Shown one piece after another: positions 23,551-31,176 of a stretch of DNA of 32,634 nt. A model generated the notes under the pieces. That model saw only the letters and a program-made list of their open reading frames with translations. It was not told the origin of the DNA and did no database searches. The position numbers and the translations under genes are program-made. Position 1 is the stretch's first letter; every line of letters begins with the position of its first letter. The stretch covers positions 1 to 32,634 of the forward strand of contig RDXV01000043.1 of the NCBI GenBank assembly GCA_004292695.1, in the 5' to 3' direction. Source of the stretch: Nostocales cyanobacterium (GTDB lineage: Bacteria > Cyanobacteriota > Cyanobacteriia > Cyanobacteriales > Nostocaceae).

Positions 23551-23886
23551 TTAGGCTACTCCATAATCTGTATAGGGACGTTTATAAGGAGGATGTAAAC
23601 CTAGTATGATATCTTCTTTGGGTACTCCCATTTTTACTAAATCTGCGGCGGGATTTTCTTCTGTTAAATTTTGTTGTAGCCAAATTTTGCCGTTTTTAAT
23701 ATCTAGATGGATGATAGTTATATACACGCGGTTTAAATGTTCCCATCCCACGTTCATCCATTGATAATGGTCATTTTCTGTATCAAAAATGAGTTGTACA
23801 TCTACTTCTTCGGTGGAAAGATCATCTTTGGCGTAATTTGTGAGTAAGGTTTTAATGTATTCTCGATATTGGGTTATTTTATCCAT
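23551..23886 (-). CDS. xisI: XisI protein (fdxN element excision controlling factor-like)
   Basis: 111 residues with the family markers DKITQYREYIKTLLTNYA, LIFDTENDHYQWMNVGW, IHLDIKNGKIWLQQN, and the C-terminal MGVPKEDIILGLHPP...RPYTDYGVA. XisI was described with XisH as controlling excision of the Nostoc/Anabaena fdxN element, but most cyanobacterial copies are stand-alone. The biochemistry is not established. Its ATG overlaps the end of the upstream xisH by 13 bases, as in the second pair. XisI homologues may act as partners of the nuclease-like XisH. Confidence 0.9.
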   Translation of the reverse strand: MDKITQYREYIKTLLTNYAKDDLSTEEVDVQLIFDTENDHYQWMNVGWEHLNRVYITIIHLDIKNGKIWLQQNLTEENPAADLVKMGVPKEDIILGLHPPYKRPYTDYGVA

Positions 23887-24290
23887 TTGATAATTACCTC
23901 ATTCTCTGGTTCATATACCACTAATAAAACTTGATACCTTTTGAGAGCGATTTGTGTAAACTCAAGTTGAAAAAATGTCTGATACACTTCAAATGGAACT
24001 GCCATATATAGTATACGATCTGGTTCAATAGCTTCTAAAGCAAGACGATAACTGAGAAACTGACCCAAAGCAGCGTAAAAATCGGTAATAGCCGAAGGAT
24101 TAATAAAACTTTTGATTTCTACTGCTATTTTCTCATTTTCTCTTTCAGCAGCAATTACTTTTTCAGCACCTAAGTCAATTTTAAATTTGACGTTACCAAA
24201 TTTGAATTGTAGTGGATCATCTGTAATTAACCACTGCTCTTTTTGTAAAGCGGTTTTTACTGCTTCGTGAAATATATCTTTTGCAGACAC
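23874..24290 (-). CDS. xisH: XisH protein, PD-(D/E)XK nuclease-like
   Basis: 138 residues, full length. SAKDIFHEAVKTALQKEQWLITDDPLQF opens it. IDLGAEKVIAAERENEKIAVEIKSF holds the Asp...Glu-x-Lys pair of the PD-(D/E)XK superfamily. AALGQFLSYRLALE and LYMAVPFEVY follow. The start is GTG (cac at 24288-24290) and matches the family's MSAKDIFH opening. It overlaps the xisI gene by 13 bases. It may cut DNA, or act only as a scaffold for XisI. In this window it is the intact counterpart of the internally deleted copy at 25272-25397. Confidence 0.88.
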   Translation of the reverse strand: MSAKDIFHEAVKTALQKEQWLITDDPLQFKFGNVKFKIDLGAEKVIAAERENEKIAVEIKSFINPSAITDFYAALGQFLSYRLALEAIEPDRILYMAVPFEVYQTFFQLEFTQIALKRYQVLLVVYEPENEVIIKWIK

Positions 24291-24307
24291 TAATTTATGT
24301 TACCTCA

Positions 24308-24625
24308 CTACTCAACTTGAAGTTTTGCTAATATCTCTAAACGTTTCAGATAATTTTTCATGTCTTGAGAACTATTTGTAGGAATACAACCATCATTATA
24401 AAGATAGATGATGTCTGTATTGGAATCACCATTCCAAGATAATTTTGCTGCTGTTTTTGAACCTAGTCCTTTCAATTTTACACAAATAGGATACTTTTCA
24501 TACTCGATATGCTCTAGGGTATTAAAACCTAATGGTTTATATCGCCTATTCAGAACTACATATCGTCCATCTGATTGTTTCTGAAGGCAATAAGGAAAAA
24601 AGATTGCTCTAAATTCAAGTGACAT
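24308..24625 (-). CDS. Conserved protein of unknown function
   Basis: 105 residues. Landmarks: EFRAIFFPYCLQKQSDGRYVVLNRRYKPLGF, then VKLKGLGSKTAAKLSWNG, IIYLYNDGCIPTNS and a C-terminal amphipathic helix (YLKRLEILAKLQ). From memory it resembles a small widely distributed unknown protein found in several bacterial phyla. No catalytic motif can be seen. It precedes xisH by 17 bases on the same strand, so it may be part of the same transcript. No strong Shine-Dalgarno is visible. Confidence 0.7.
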   Translation of the reverse strand: MSLEFRAIFFPYCLQKQSDGRYVVLNRRYKPLGFNTLEHIEYEKYPICVKLKGLGSKTAAKLSWNGDSNTDIIYLYNDGCIPTNSSQDMKNYLKRLEILAKLQVE

Positions 24626-24695
24626 ATCTTTTACTTAATTCAAAAATTACCATATTTATTATACATTGAAATAGTCAAAATACCTGAATCAACTC

Positions 24696-24917
24696 TTATT
24701 TATGACTGATTAACTCAAAACTAATAGAACCTAAATAATCAGCAGGTACAATATTATTCAAAACCAATAATTCGGGAATCATAACTCGCAATTTTTCTGT
24801 TAAAACTTCAATTGTAGAAGATTCTGTAACCAAACCTGGTACATCTTCGCTAGTTGCAACCCAAACTTCCGCTTCTGCATCCCAGAATGCTGAAATTTTA
24901 TAAGTTGTTTGGTTCAT
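24696..24917 (-). CDS. DUF1902/HicB-like small protein
   Basis: 73 residues from MNQTTYKISAFWDAEAEVWVAT through EDVPGLVTESSTIEVLTEKL. This is the HicB-like partial RNase H fold of DUF1902 antitoxin-type proteins. The ATG at 24917 has GGAG upstream at a usable distance; a longer frame to 24986 would overlap the xisI gene and is rejected. No toxin partner is adjacent. It could be a solitary antitoxin or the remains of a pair. It lies 25 bases downstream of the second xisI. Confidence 0.7.
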   Translation of the reverse strand: MNQTTYKISAFWDAEAEVWVATSEDVPGLVTESSTIEVLTEKLRVMIPELLVLNNIVPADYLGSISFELISHK

Positions 24918-24942
24918 GATCAAAAACTCCAAAAACTCAAAA

Positions 24943-25284
24943 CTAAGCCACAGCAAAATCAGTATACTGCCTAATGTTTGGATCATGAAAAGCTAAAACA
25001 ATATCTTCTTTAGGAACACCAGCTTTAACTAAATCTGTAGCAATACCATTTTCTGTCCAATCTTCCTCAATCCAAAATTTACCATCTTTCAAACGTACAT
25101 AAACCGTCATTCCTGTAATTCTTTCGCCATTTTGCCAGCCCAGATTCATCCAAATATAATGACCATTTTCTGCATCTATAATTAAAAATGTTTCCATATC
25201 TTTTTGAGGACGGTGCTGACAAATTTCAATATATTTATTTAAAATTTTTTTGATCAATTTTGGATATTCATTTAATTTATCCAT
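24943..25284 (-). CDS. xisI: XisI protein, second copy
   Basis: 113 residues with MDKLNEYPKLIKKILNKYIE, LIIDAENGHYIWMNLGW, VYVRLKDGKFWIEEDWTE and LVKAGVPKEDIVLAFHDPNIRQYTDFAVA, clearly paralogous to the first xisI (23551). It is intact. Its expected partner xisH is reduced to a 41-residue deletion derivative immediately upstream, so this XisI is orphaned. It may now act with the XisH at 23874. Confidence 0.9.
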   Translation of the reverse strand: MDKLNEYPKLIKKILNKYIEICQHRPQKDMETFLIIDAENGHYIWMNLGWQNGERITGMTVYVRLKDGKFWIEEDWTENGIATDLVKAGVPKEDIVLAFHDPNIRQYTDFAVA

Positions 25285-25397
25285 TGTTTAACCTCTTCTA
25301 TTTCTGTATCTACAATAAAAGGATCATCTGTAATCATCCAGCCATCTTTTATCAGTGCATTTTTAACAGCATTGTGAATTAAATCTAACTTAGGCAT
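25272..25397 (-). pseudogene. xisH: Internally deleted xisH, 41 residues
   Basis: Reads MPKLDLIHNAVKNALIKDGW, then MITDDPFIVDTEIEE and VKQWIN-stop. The first ~28 residues match the intact XisH's N-terminus (FHEAVKTALQKEQWLITDDPLQF) and the last ones its C-terminal end (IIKWIK). The ~95 central residues, including the whole nuclease core, are gone. The frame is kept, and the overlap with the xisI start is the same 13 bases as in the intact pair. This looks like an in-frame internal deletion rather than a shortened start. A peptide could still be made. Confidence 0.7.
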
Positions 25398-25537
25398 AAT
25401 CTAATTATATATCAAAATTTAGCAAAATAAAGGTAAGATATGACTATTTTTTTTCTCTCTTCTTCCCTCTTCTCTTCCTTCGTGTCCTTCGCGTTCTTCG
25501 TGGTTCAATCCTATCTTTTTTTTAACGAACCGCTCCA

Positions 25538-25603
25538 GACGCAGAGAACGCAGAGAAAGAAAAATTTTTATCTTCTTCTCTTCCTTTGCGTCTTTGCGTG
25601 AGG
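25538..25603. repeat. Inverted 'cgcagagacgcaga' repeat, sdhA end
   Basis: gacgcagagaacgcagag and similar (25538-25559) face ctttgcgtctttgcgtg (25584-25600) around an AT-rich stretch, making an imperfect hairpin downstream of the sdhA stop at 25622. It is the same repeat family as 3796. A second, related segment (ccttcgtgtccttcgcg) lies at 25480-25506. It may end sdhA transcription. Confidence 0.5.
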
Positions 25604-25621
25604 AAATTCCTCTAAATAACT

Positions 25622-27349
25622 TTAATACTTCCTCTCTTTTGGTTCAAACATATTCACCACTACCGGCATATATTGAATATCAATTCCCGCAGGTGAATAA
25701 TAAGCCATTGTATGTTTCAAAAACTTCCCATCATCTCTATTGGGAAAATCTTCCCGAAAATGCGCCCCCCTACTTTCTTGCCGATTAAATGCTGATTGTA
25801 AAATCGTATTTCCCACCACCATTAAACTTTTTAATTCCAAGGCTTCTACTAATTCTGTATTCCAACAACTGCCTTTATCATCTAAATAAATCTCATCATA
25901 TTTCTGTTGTATTGCTCCTATTTTATCCAACCCTTCACCCATTAATTCTGAAGTTCTAAATACTCCACAAAATTGAGTCATTGTGTCTTGAAATTCTTGG
26001 CGAATTTGATTTATGCGATATTTTCCAGTTTGATCTAATAAACTTTGAATTTCTTGTTTTGCTTCTGTTATGTATTGTTGTTCATTTATTGCTGGTAATT
26101 TACGGTTCTGCACATATCTGGCTATACTCACTCCTGTACGTCTGCCATAAACTACACATTCCAATAGCGAGTTACTACCTAAACGGTTCGCTCCATGCAC
26201 AGATACACAAGCAGTTTCCCCAGCGGCAAAAAACCCTTCTACTAACTCATCGGCATTGCGGCGCACTTGTCCATCAGTGTTCACTGGTATACCACCCATG
26301 CAATAATGAATGGTAGGGCGTACTGGCATGGGTTGGGTGACTGCATCTACACCAACTAAACGGTGTGCTTCTTCCCAACAAAAGGGTACACGACTCATGA
26401 TTTTTTCTTTACCCATGTGTCGCAAGTCCAGGTAAACAAATTTACCTCCTGCACTTCCGTCAGGATTAATACCTCTCCCTGCGCGAATTTCGTAGGCGAT
26501 CGCCCTAGATGTAATATCACGGGGTGCAAGCTCCATCCGGCTTGGGGCATAATTAGCCATAAAGCGATCGCCTTGAGCATTGATTAAATAAGCACCTTCC
26601 CCCCGCACCGCTTCGGAAATTAATACCCCCACCGGATACAACCCTGTTGGGTGAAATTGCACAAACTCCATATCTTCCAAAGGTAAACCCGCTAATGCCG
26701 TCATTGCCAAACCATCACCAGTGGAAGCATAATCATTAGAAGTAGTGTTATAAACGCGACCATATCCCCCCGTTGCAAACATCACGGCTTTAGCCCGCAC
26801 TACTTCAATATGCCCATCTACCAAGTGAAACATCACCAAACCTTTCGCTTCACCATCTTCTAAGATCAGGCGCATTACATACCACTCTTGGTAAATTTGC
26901 ACACCATAACGCCGCAAATTATTCACTAATTCATGTAAAATGGCATGACCGGTTTTATCCGCAGCGTAACAGGTGCGATTATGGGAATGGCCACCAAAAG
27001 CCCTTTGTGCAATTCTCCCATCCGGTAAACGGGAAAATAACACCCCCAAATGCTCTAAATCAATCACCACATCCGGTGCTTCCTGTGTCAGAATAGCTAC
27101 AGCGTCTTGATCCGCCAAATAATCAGAACCTTTCACCGTATCAAAAGCGTGTGCTTCCCAGCTATCTTCAGGATCAACATTTTTCAAAGATGCAGCCATC
27201 CCACCTTGAGCAGCTACAGAGTGGGAACGAATCGGATGAGTTTTGGCAACTAAAGCTACATTTAAACTAGGGTTAATACGGGCAATTTCTAAGGCCGCTC
27301 GACATCCCGCTAAACCACCACCAACAATAATTACATCATGTTCTAACAT
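25622..27349 (-). CDS. sdhA: Succinate dehydrogenase/fumarate reductase flavoprotein subunit
   Basis: 575 residues. It oxidises succinate to fumarate with FAD, feeding electrons to the respiratory/plastoquinone chain on the cytoplasmic side of the membrane. FAD loop GGGLAG at 10-15; His43 in RSHSVAAQGG is the expected covalent FAD attachment site. Substrate-site landmarks are FHPTGLYPVG, RLGSNSLLECVVYGRR and HYCMGGI. The ATG at 27349 has AGGGG at good spacing. A longer TTG start (27355) is possible but less likely. No iron-sulfur subunit gene is adjacent, as is common in cyanobacteria where sdhB is elsewhere. Confidence 0.95.
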   Translation of the reverse strand: MLEHDVIIVGGGLAGCRAALEIARINPSLNVALVAKTHPIRSHSVAAQGGMAASLKNVDPEDSWEAHAFDTVKGSDYLADQDAVAILTQEAPDVVIDLEHLGVLFSRLPDGRIAQRAFGGHSHNRTCYAADKTGHAILHELVNNLRRYGVQIYQEWYVMRLILEDGEAKGLVMFHLVDGHIEVVRAKAVMFATGGYGRVYNTTSNDYASTGDGLAMTALAGLPLEDMEFVQFHPTGLYPVGVLISEAVRGEGAYLINAQGDRFMANYAPSRMELAPRDITSRAIAYEIRAGRGINPDGSAGGKFVYLDLRHMGKEKIMSRVPFCWEEAHRLVGVDAVTQPMPVRPTIHYCMGGIPVNTDGQVRRNADELVEGFFAAGETACVSVHGANRLGSNSLLECVVYGRRTGVSIARYVQNRKLPAINEQQYITEAKQEIQSLLDQTGKYRINQIRQEFQDTMTQFCGVFRTSELMGEGLDKIGAIQQKYDEIYLDDKGSCWNTELVEALELKSLMVVGNTILQSAFNRQESRGAHFREDFPNRDDGKFLKHTMAYYSPAGIDIQYMPVVVNMFEPKERKY

Positions 27350-27381
27350 TTTCAATCCCCTTATTTTTAATCCTTAATTCC

Positions 27382-27408
27382 AAAAAAATACCCTGTCTAT
27401 CAACAGGG
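27382..27408 (-). terminator. Rho-independent terminator of the two-helix membrane protein gene
   Basis: On the minus strand a stem ccctgt/acaggg (27408-27403 with 27396-27391, loop of six) is followed, after two bases, by seven T. It lies 60 bases after the 27468-27785 gene and just before sdhA, so it should stop readthrough into sdhA. Confidence 0.7.
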
Positions 27409-27436
27409 ATGTTATCTTATTGATTATTTTCTTGCC

Positions 27437-27463
27437 ATTACCCATTACCCATTACCCATTACC
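27437..27463. repeat. STRR heptanucleotide repeat (attaccc)3-4
   Basis: Three perfect attaccc units plus attacc, in the 3' flank of the gene ending at 27468. It is the same class of heptamer repeat as 17321-17350, with one base changed in the unit (ttaccta versus ttaccca). Confidence 0.88.
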
Positions 27464-27467
27464 AATA

Positions 27468-27785
27468 TTAACTGGTAGCTTCAATAGGTTTTTGCTGGGA
27501 AATATTACCGGGTATCGGTTCAGTTTTTGTTCCCGGTTCTACCGCCGTTAATTCAATATGATTTAACAACGTTGTCACAAAAGCAAACAGTAAGAAAGGC
27601 AAAGTAAGAACTATTACAAGTGCTACAGTAGCTAAAGCATAAACCGGTCTTCTTGCTCCCATCAACGCCAAAGCTGAAGCTAAACTAATGGTAATGGTAA
27701 TTAACCAAGCAATGATTTGACCGTAAATATCACCAAAAGTTAAAGTACAGACAAACCGATAGTTTTGAATATTATTTTTATTCAT
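27468..27785 (-). CDS. Two-helix membrane protein of unknown function
   Basis: 105 residues. Two strong hydrophobic segments: IIAWLITITISLASALALMG (about 23-43) and ALATVALVIVLTLPFLLFAFVT (about 50-72), with a short positive loop (ARRP) between them, then a polar Pro/Thr-rich C-terminal tail (VEPGTKTEPIPG). This fits a small inner- or thylakoid-membrane protein with the tail on the same side as the N-terminus. GAGG precedes the ATG. It is transcribed in the same direction as DUF2470, but 120 bases downstream of it, and a terminator separates it from sdhA. I do not recognise a family. Confidence 0.75.
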   Translation of the reverse strand: MNKNNIQNYRFVCTLTFGDIYGQIIAWLITITISLASALALMGARRPVYALATVALVIVLTLPFLLFAFVTTLLNHIELTAVEPGTKTEPIPGNISQQKPIEATS

Positions 27786-27908
27786 CTGAATTGCCTCAAG
27801 TTTATCCTATTGGTTCTACCTTAAAACTATGTTTGGCTGACTGACGATTTCTCAATATTTTTCCAAGGTTTGTAATATCACTTAACAATCTGCGGCTTAA
27901 CCCTAAGA

Positions 27909-28190
27909 TCACATTTTTTGTCTTCCTTGTTTCACCATAGCTATCAGTGTTTGGTGAGCATCTTCCGCATCTGCTAAAGTATGGTCAAATTGAATCCGTA
28001 CAGGAAAAGTTTTTTCATTACTTTTTACACTTAAATTCATGCCTTCCGCATCAATTGATAACATTTCCGCTGCTGTGGCATCCTTAAAGTCACTAAAAGC
28101 CTGAGCATATATGATGACAGCATCTGCGTGATCTTCATTCATATGTTTGCAGATACGAGAGCTAATTTCTGGAGAAAACTGATCAGACAT
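27909..28190 (-). CDS. DUF2470 (HugZ-like) domain protein
   Basis: 93 residues from MSDQFSPEISSRICKHMNEDHADAVIIY. The domain's conserved HMNEDHADA motif, then MLSIDAEGMNLSV and VRIQFDHTLADAEDAHQTLIAMVKQ, are all present. The free-standing DUF2470 domain also forms the C-terminus of HugZ-type heme-binding proteins and is linked in plants/cyanobacteria to tetrapyrrole or oxidative metabolism. The ATG at 28190 has AAGGAAAG at correct spacing. The longer frame to 28277 has a basic N-terminal extension unlike the family, so the shorter start was chosen. Confidence 0.85.
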   Translation of the reverse strand: MSDQFSPEISSRICKHMNEDHADAVIIYAQAFSDFKDATAAEMLSIDAEGMNLSVKSNEKTFPVRIQFDHTLADAEDAHQTLIAMVKQGRQKM

Positions 28191-28374
28191 GATTACTTTC
28201 CTTGTTCTATCTAAATATGTTGAAAACTCCGGCACGGAACTTTTTTTCAAGTATAATAAGTTAACAGGAAATTTCAACAGATGTTAATTTTTATGGTAAG
28301 GAAGCATCAAACTAATAATATGATCTCATAACAAATTTGTTTATTCAATTCAATTCAAGTCAAGGCAATAGCGG

Positions 28375-29136
28375 ATGAGCGACACTAACCCACGCAGAAT
28401 AATTATAGGGGATGTACATGGTTATTATCATGGTTTAATGAGACTCCTAGACAAAATTGCACCCACATCAACAGATAAAGTGTATTTTTTGGGAGATTTA
28501 ATAGATCGTGGTCCAGAAAGCGCACAGGTAGTAGATTTTGTCAAGCAAAATAACTACCCCTGTTTGCTAGGTAATCATGAGCAAATGCTTTTGAGTGCAT
28601 TAAGTGGTGGTTTTAGCTCCAGTCAAGGCATACAAGCATGGTTGTTTAGTGGTGGACAAGCAACTATTACCAGCTACAAAACAGCCCAAATCCCTACAGA
28701 TCACATAGAATGGTTGAGACAATTACCCACATATATAGATTTAGGAGATGTGTGGTTAACTCATGCTGGTGTAGATCCCAATAAAGCTGTTACCGAGCAA
28801 ACCACCGAAGAATTATGTTGGATACGTGATGAATTTCACAGTATGGAATTGCCTTATTTTACCAATAAGTTGATTGTTGTCGGTCATACAATCACCTTTA
28901 CTTTACCGGGAGTTGCACCAGGGGAACTAGCCCAAGGAGCGGGTTGGTTAGACATTGATACCGGTGCTTATCATCCCCGTAGCGGTTGGTTAACTGGTTT
29001 AGATATTGATAACCAAATGGTCTATCAAGTCAATGTTTTTAATAATCAAGTACGTAATTTACCCCTAGAAGAAGCTATGACTAAAATTGACCCCTCAAAA
29101 ATTAAAGGTGGTAATCGTCGTAGACAAAGAGTTTAA
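28375..29136 (+). CDS. PPP-type metallophosphatase (Ser/Thr phosphatase-like)
   Basis: 253 residues. Canonical PPP motifs: GDVHG (about 12-16), GDLIDRG (about 40-46), GNHEQM (about 66-71) and TLVVGHT-type VVGHTIT (~175), with DIDTGAYHPRSGWL near the C-terminus. These place two metal ions for phosphoester hydrolysis. It is likely a protein or small nucleotide phosphatase in the cytoplasm. The family includes bacterial PrpA/PrpB-like and diadenosine tetraphosphatase (ApaH)-like enzymes; the C-terminal region fits the former better. A dyad (ggctgg/ccagcc, 29156-29175) follows its stop. Confidence 0.92.
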   Translation: MSDTNPRRIIIGDVHGYYHGLMRLLDKIAPTSTDKVYFLGDLIDRGPESAQVVDFVKQNNYPCLLGNHEQMLLSALSGGFSSSQGIQAWLFSGGQATITSYKTAQIPTDHIEWLRQLPTYIDLGDVWLTHAGVDPNKAVTEQTTEELCWIRDEFHSMELPYFTNKLIVVGHTITFTLPGVAPGELAQGAGWLDIDTGAYHPRSGWLTGLDIDNQMVYQVNVFNNQVRNLPLEEAMTKIDPSKIKGGNRRRQRV

Positions 29137-29155
29137 ACAAATCAATTCAGTTACA

Positions 29156-29175
29156 GGCTGGAACTTTCACCAGCC
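29156..29175. terminator. Short hairpin between convergent genes
   Basis: ggctgg at 29156-29161 pairs with ccagcc at 29170-29175, between the phosphatase stop (29136) and the M48 gene stop (29188). No long T-run follows on either strand, so termination is only possible. Confidence 0.3.
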
Positions 29176-29187
29176 ATAGCTAAATCT

Positions 29188-30045
29188 TTAGTACCACATT
29201 GAACGAACTCTAGCTTTATAAGCAGCGTTATCTAAACCATCTCTGTTGGTACTGGGTTGTTGTTGTATTTTTCCTGCCAAGGATCTAACGCGATCGCCCG
29301 CTCCTGGGTGGGTACTCAAAAATGTAGGAATGGAACTTCTACCTTGTAACTTTTGCATAAAAGAAACCATTGCTGATGGTGCATAACCAGCCCTGGTTAA
29401 AATTTCTAATCCTCTATTATCAGCATCATATTCATCTTGGCGACTGCGAGGCCTCCTGAGTGCTAATTCTACACCCAGACCCACTGCACGGTTACGATCT
29501 AAACCAGCTAAAGTAGCAACACCAGAGGCGATCGCCTGTTGTCGCATTTGTTTAACTAAATGTCTACCTTGAATATGCCCTATTTCATGTCCCATCACAC
29601 TGGCCAATTCCGCCTCATTATCCGCAGCTTCAATTAAACCAGTATGTACATAAACATAACCACCAGTAGTAGCAAAAGCGTTAACTGCATTATCTTCAAC
29701 CACCTGGAAAGTATAGCGGACATTTCGGCGATCGCCACTATTTTCCACTAACCTATTACCTATACTCTGAATATAGCCAGTTAACTGCTGATTTCTAGAA
29801 ATTCTCACCTCTTGACGTACCTGATCATTAATCTGTGTACCTAGTTCATATTCCTGACGAGGAGATAAATTCTGCAATTGATATACTTGCACACCTCTGA
29901 GTAAAAAAGGTAATAACTCTATTGCCTGAGTTGGTACAGCAGTAGTTAAACATAAACTTACAGCAACGACTAGGGAAATGGCAGGATAAAGTAAACTTCG
30001 TCGCCATGAACGATATTTTTTTAACAATTCATTCCAGTTAATCAT
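29188..30045 (-). CDS. M48-family zinc metallopeptidase, exported
   Basis: About 285 residues. An N-terminal basic region and hydrophobic helix (about 17-40, LLYPAISLVVAVSLCLTTAVP, ending TQA) suggest a signal peptide or anchor into the periplasm/thylakoid lumen. HEIGH is at about 153-157 and the third zinc ligand is in DEYDADNRGLEI. FATTGGYVYVHTGLI marks the usual M48 fold. It probably degrades damaged exported proteins, like BepA/YfgC or LoiP. The ATG at 30045 is preferred over an upstream TTG (30051). It faces away from DUF4330 across a ~400 bp gene-free stretch. Confidence 0.9.
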   Translation of the reverse strand: MINWNELLKKYRSWRRSLLYPAISLVVAVSLCLTTAVPTQAIELLPFLLRGVQVYQLQNLSPRQEYELGTQINDQVRQEVRISRNQQLTGYIQSIGNRLVENSGDRRNVRYTFQVVEDNAVNAFATTGGYVYVHTGLIEAADNEAELASVMGHEIGHIQGRHLVKQMRQQAIASGVATLAGLDRNRAVGLGVELALRRPRSRQDEYDADNRGLEILTRAGYAPSAMVSFMQKLQGRSSIPTFLSTHPGAGDRVRSLAGKIQQQPSTNRDGLDNAAYKARVRSMWY

Positions 30046-30051
30046 AATCAA

Positions 30052-30449
30052 GTTAAAACAGATAAATGTGAAAACCTAAAATCAGCGACGTATTCATATA
30101 TTACTAAGTTTCAATTACAACTCTAAGTAGGTAGGCTTTAAAAATTGTCGTTATGACAAGGGAACAGGGAAGAGCTTTTTTGGATCTTTTACTTTTCGTT
30201 ACATATTTCGGTTTTTTATGTTCACTTACTCATATCTGTCACGGCACAAAATCCACAGAGAAAAAAATCTTTATCAGAAAAACCTGATCAGTCTAAGCTA
30301 TGATCAAAAACTGCAAATTATCCTACTCACAGAATTTTACTTCCTCAATTTTCTCATCCAAACACTGACAACTGTGATAGGCTATAGCTAAATTCTAACA
30401 TCAACCACTTTAGGTTATTAAAAAACCTCTACCTTAAACAAATTAAACT
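30052..30449. other. Gene-free ~400 bp divergent region
   Basis: Intergenic between the M48 protease and DUF4330, both transcribed away from it. AT-rich with several T-runs, and no ORF with a start and Shine-Dalgarno. No convincing -35/-10 pair was identified. It must contain the promoters of both genes. Confidence 0.6.
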
Positions 30450-30983
30450 ATGTCAATTTTAGATTCTAAAGGTCGTTTATTCGGTAAAATCAACCTACTA
30501 GACTTAGGTGCTGCACTTGTAATCTTAATGGTTATAGTTGGTATATTTATATTTCCCGGAACTTCCGGTTCTGTAGCGCAAGTTGGTACAAAAACAATTC
30601 CTATTGAAGTAGACTTAGTAGTACGTGGTCTTAATGTTAGAGATCCTCAGCGATTATTTGCACAAGGATTTACTAAAGGTGGCAAAACTAACGTCATCAT
30701 CCGTAATCAACCCTACGGACAGATTGCCATTAAATCTATTCAAGAACTACCAAGAACTATCACCGTCCCCCAACCCGATGGAACAGTTAAAGAATTACCA
30801 GATCCCAGAGCAAATAACTTTAGTACCGATTTCCTCTTAACCTTAGAAGGAAAAGCTACCCTCACTGATAACGGACCAGTGTTAGGTAATAGCAAAGTTA
30901 AAATTGGGATGCCCTTTGAATTAGAAGGTTTTAACTATAACTTCAACTCTTCCGTCATTGATATTCGCTTACAGGAAAAATAA
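30450..30983 (+). CDS. DUF4330 membrane-anchored protein
   Basis: 177 residues. It starts MSILDSKGRLFGKINLLDLGAALVILMVIVG: a cytoplasmic opening followed by one transmembrane helix (about 17-38) and an exported beta-rich body (TKTIPIEVDLVVRGLNV, then FAQGFTKGGKTNVIIRNQ and GKATLTDNGPVLGNSKVKIGM). This matches the cyanobacterial DUF4330 family, of unknown function, which looks like a YdjM/periplasmic adaptor. It appears monocistronic. An inverted repeat follows its stop. Confidence 0.88.
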   Translation: MSILDSKGRLFGKINLLDLGAALVILMVIVGIFIFPGTSGSVAQVGTKTIPIEVDLVVRGLNVRDPQRLFAQGFTKGGKTNVIIRNQPYGQIAIKSIQELPRTITVPQPDGTVKELPDPRANNFSTDFLLTLEGKATLTDNGPVLGNSKVKIGMPFELEGFNYNFNSSVIDIRLQEK

Positions 30984-31018
30984 TTTTCTCCTCTCCCTGT
31001 CTTCTAGTAATAAGTATT

Positions 31019-31060
31019 AACTGTGGTTTTTGTGTTAATCTAAACAAGAGAACCACAGTT
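31019..31060. terminator. 10-bp perfect inverted repeat after DUF4330 gene
   Basis: aactgtggtt (31019-31028) and aaccacagtt (31051-31060) are perfect arms around a 22-base loop, 35 bases after the DUF4330 stop. The right arm is not followed by a long T-run, so it could be a terminator, a processed-RNA end or an operator. Confidence 0.4.
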
Positions 31061-31176
31061 TACACTTGAATAAAAATTAATCCATCTCCTACTTTCAGAT
31101 ATTTGCCAAAATTACTGTGTTATTAAAAGCAAACTTAAACATCTTCATTTTACAAACAATATAAACGCGGTGTATC

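Noticed and set aside
24918-24986. Longer start for the DUF1902-like gene
   Set aside because: It would add a hydrophobic extension overlapping xisI; the ATG at 24917 has a Shine-Dalgarno and matches the family's start.
23551-25397. xisH/xisI as evidence for an fdxN element in the window
   Set aside because: No XisF recombinase, fdxN gene or element border is present, and xisHI copies are common away from such elements.
28191-28277. Longer start for the DUF2470 gene
   Set aside because: The extension (MKFPVNLLYLKKSS...) has no similarity to the family; MSDQFSPE has AAGGAAAG in front of it.
30360-30395. tgacaactgtgatagg / ctatagctaaa as a promoter of DUF4330
   Set aside because: The spacing between a TTGACA-like and a TATA-like hexamer is too short to be convincing.
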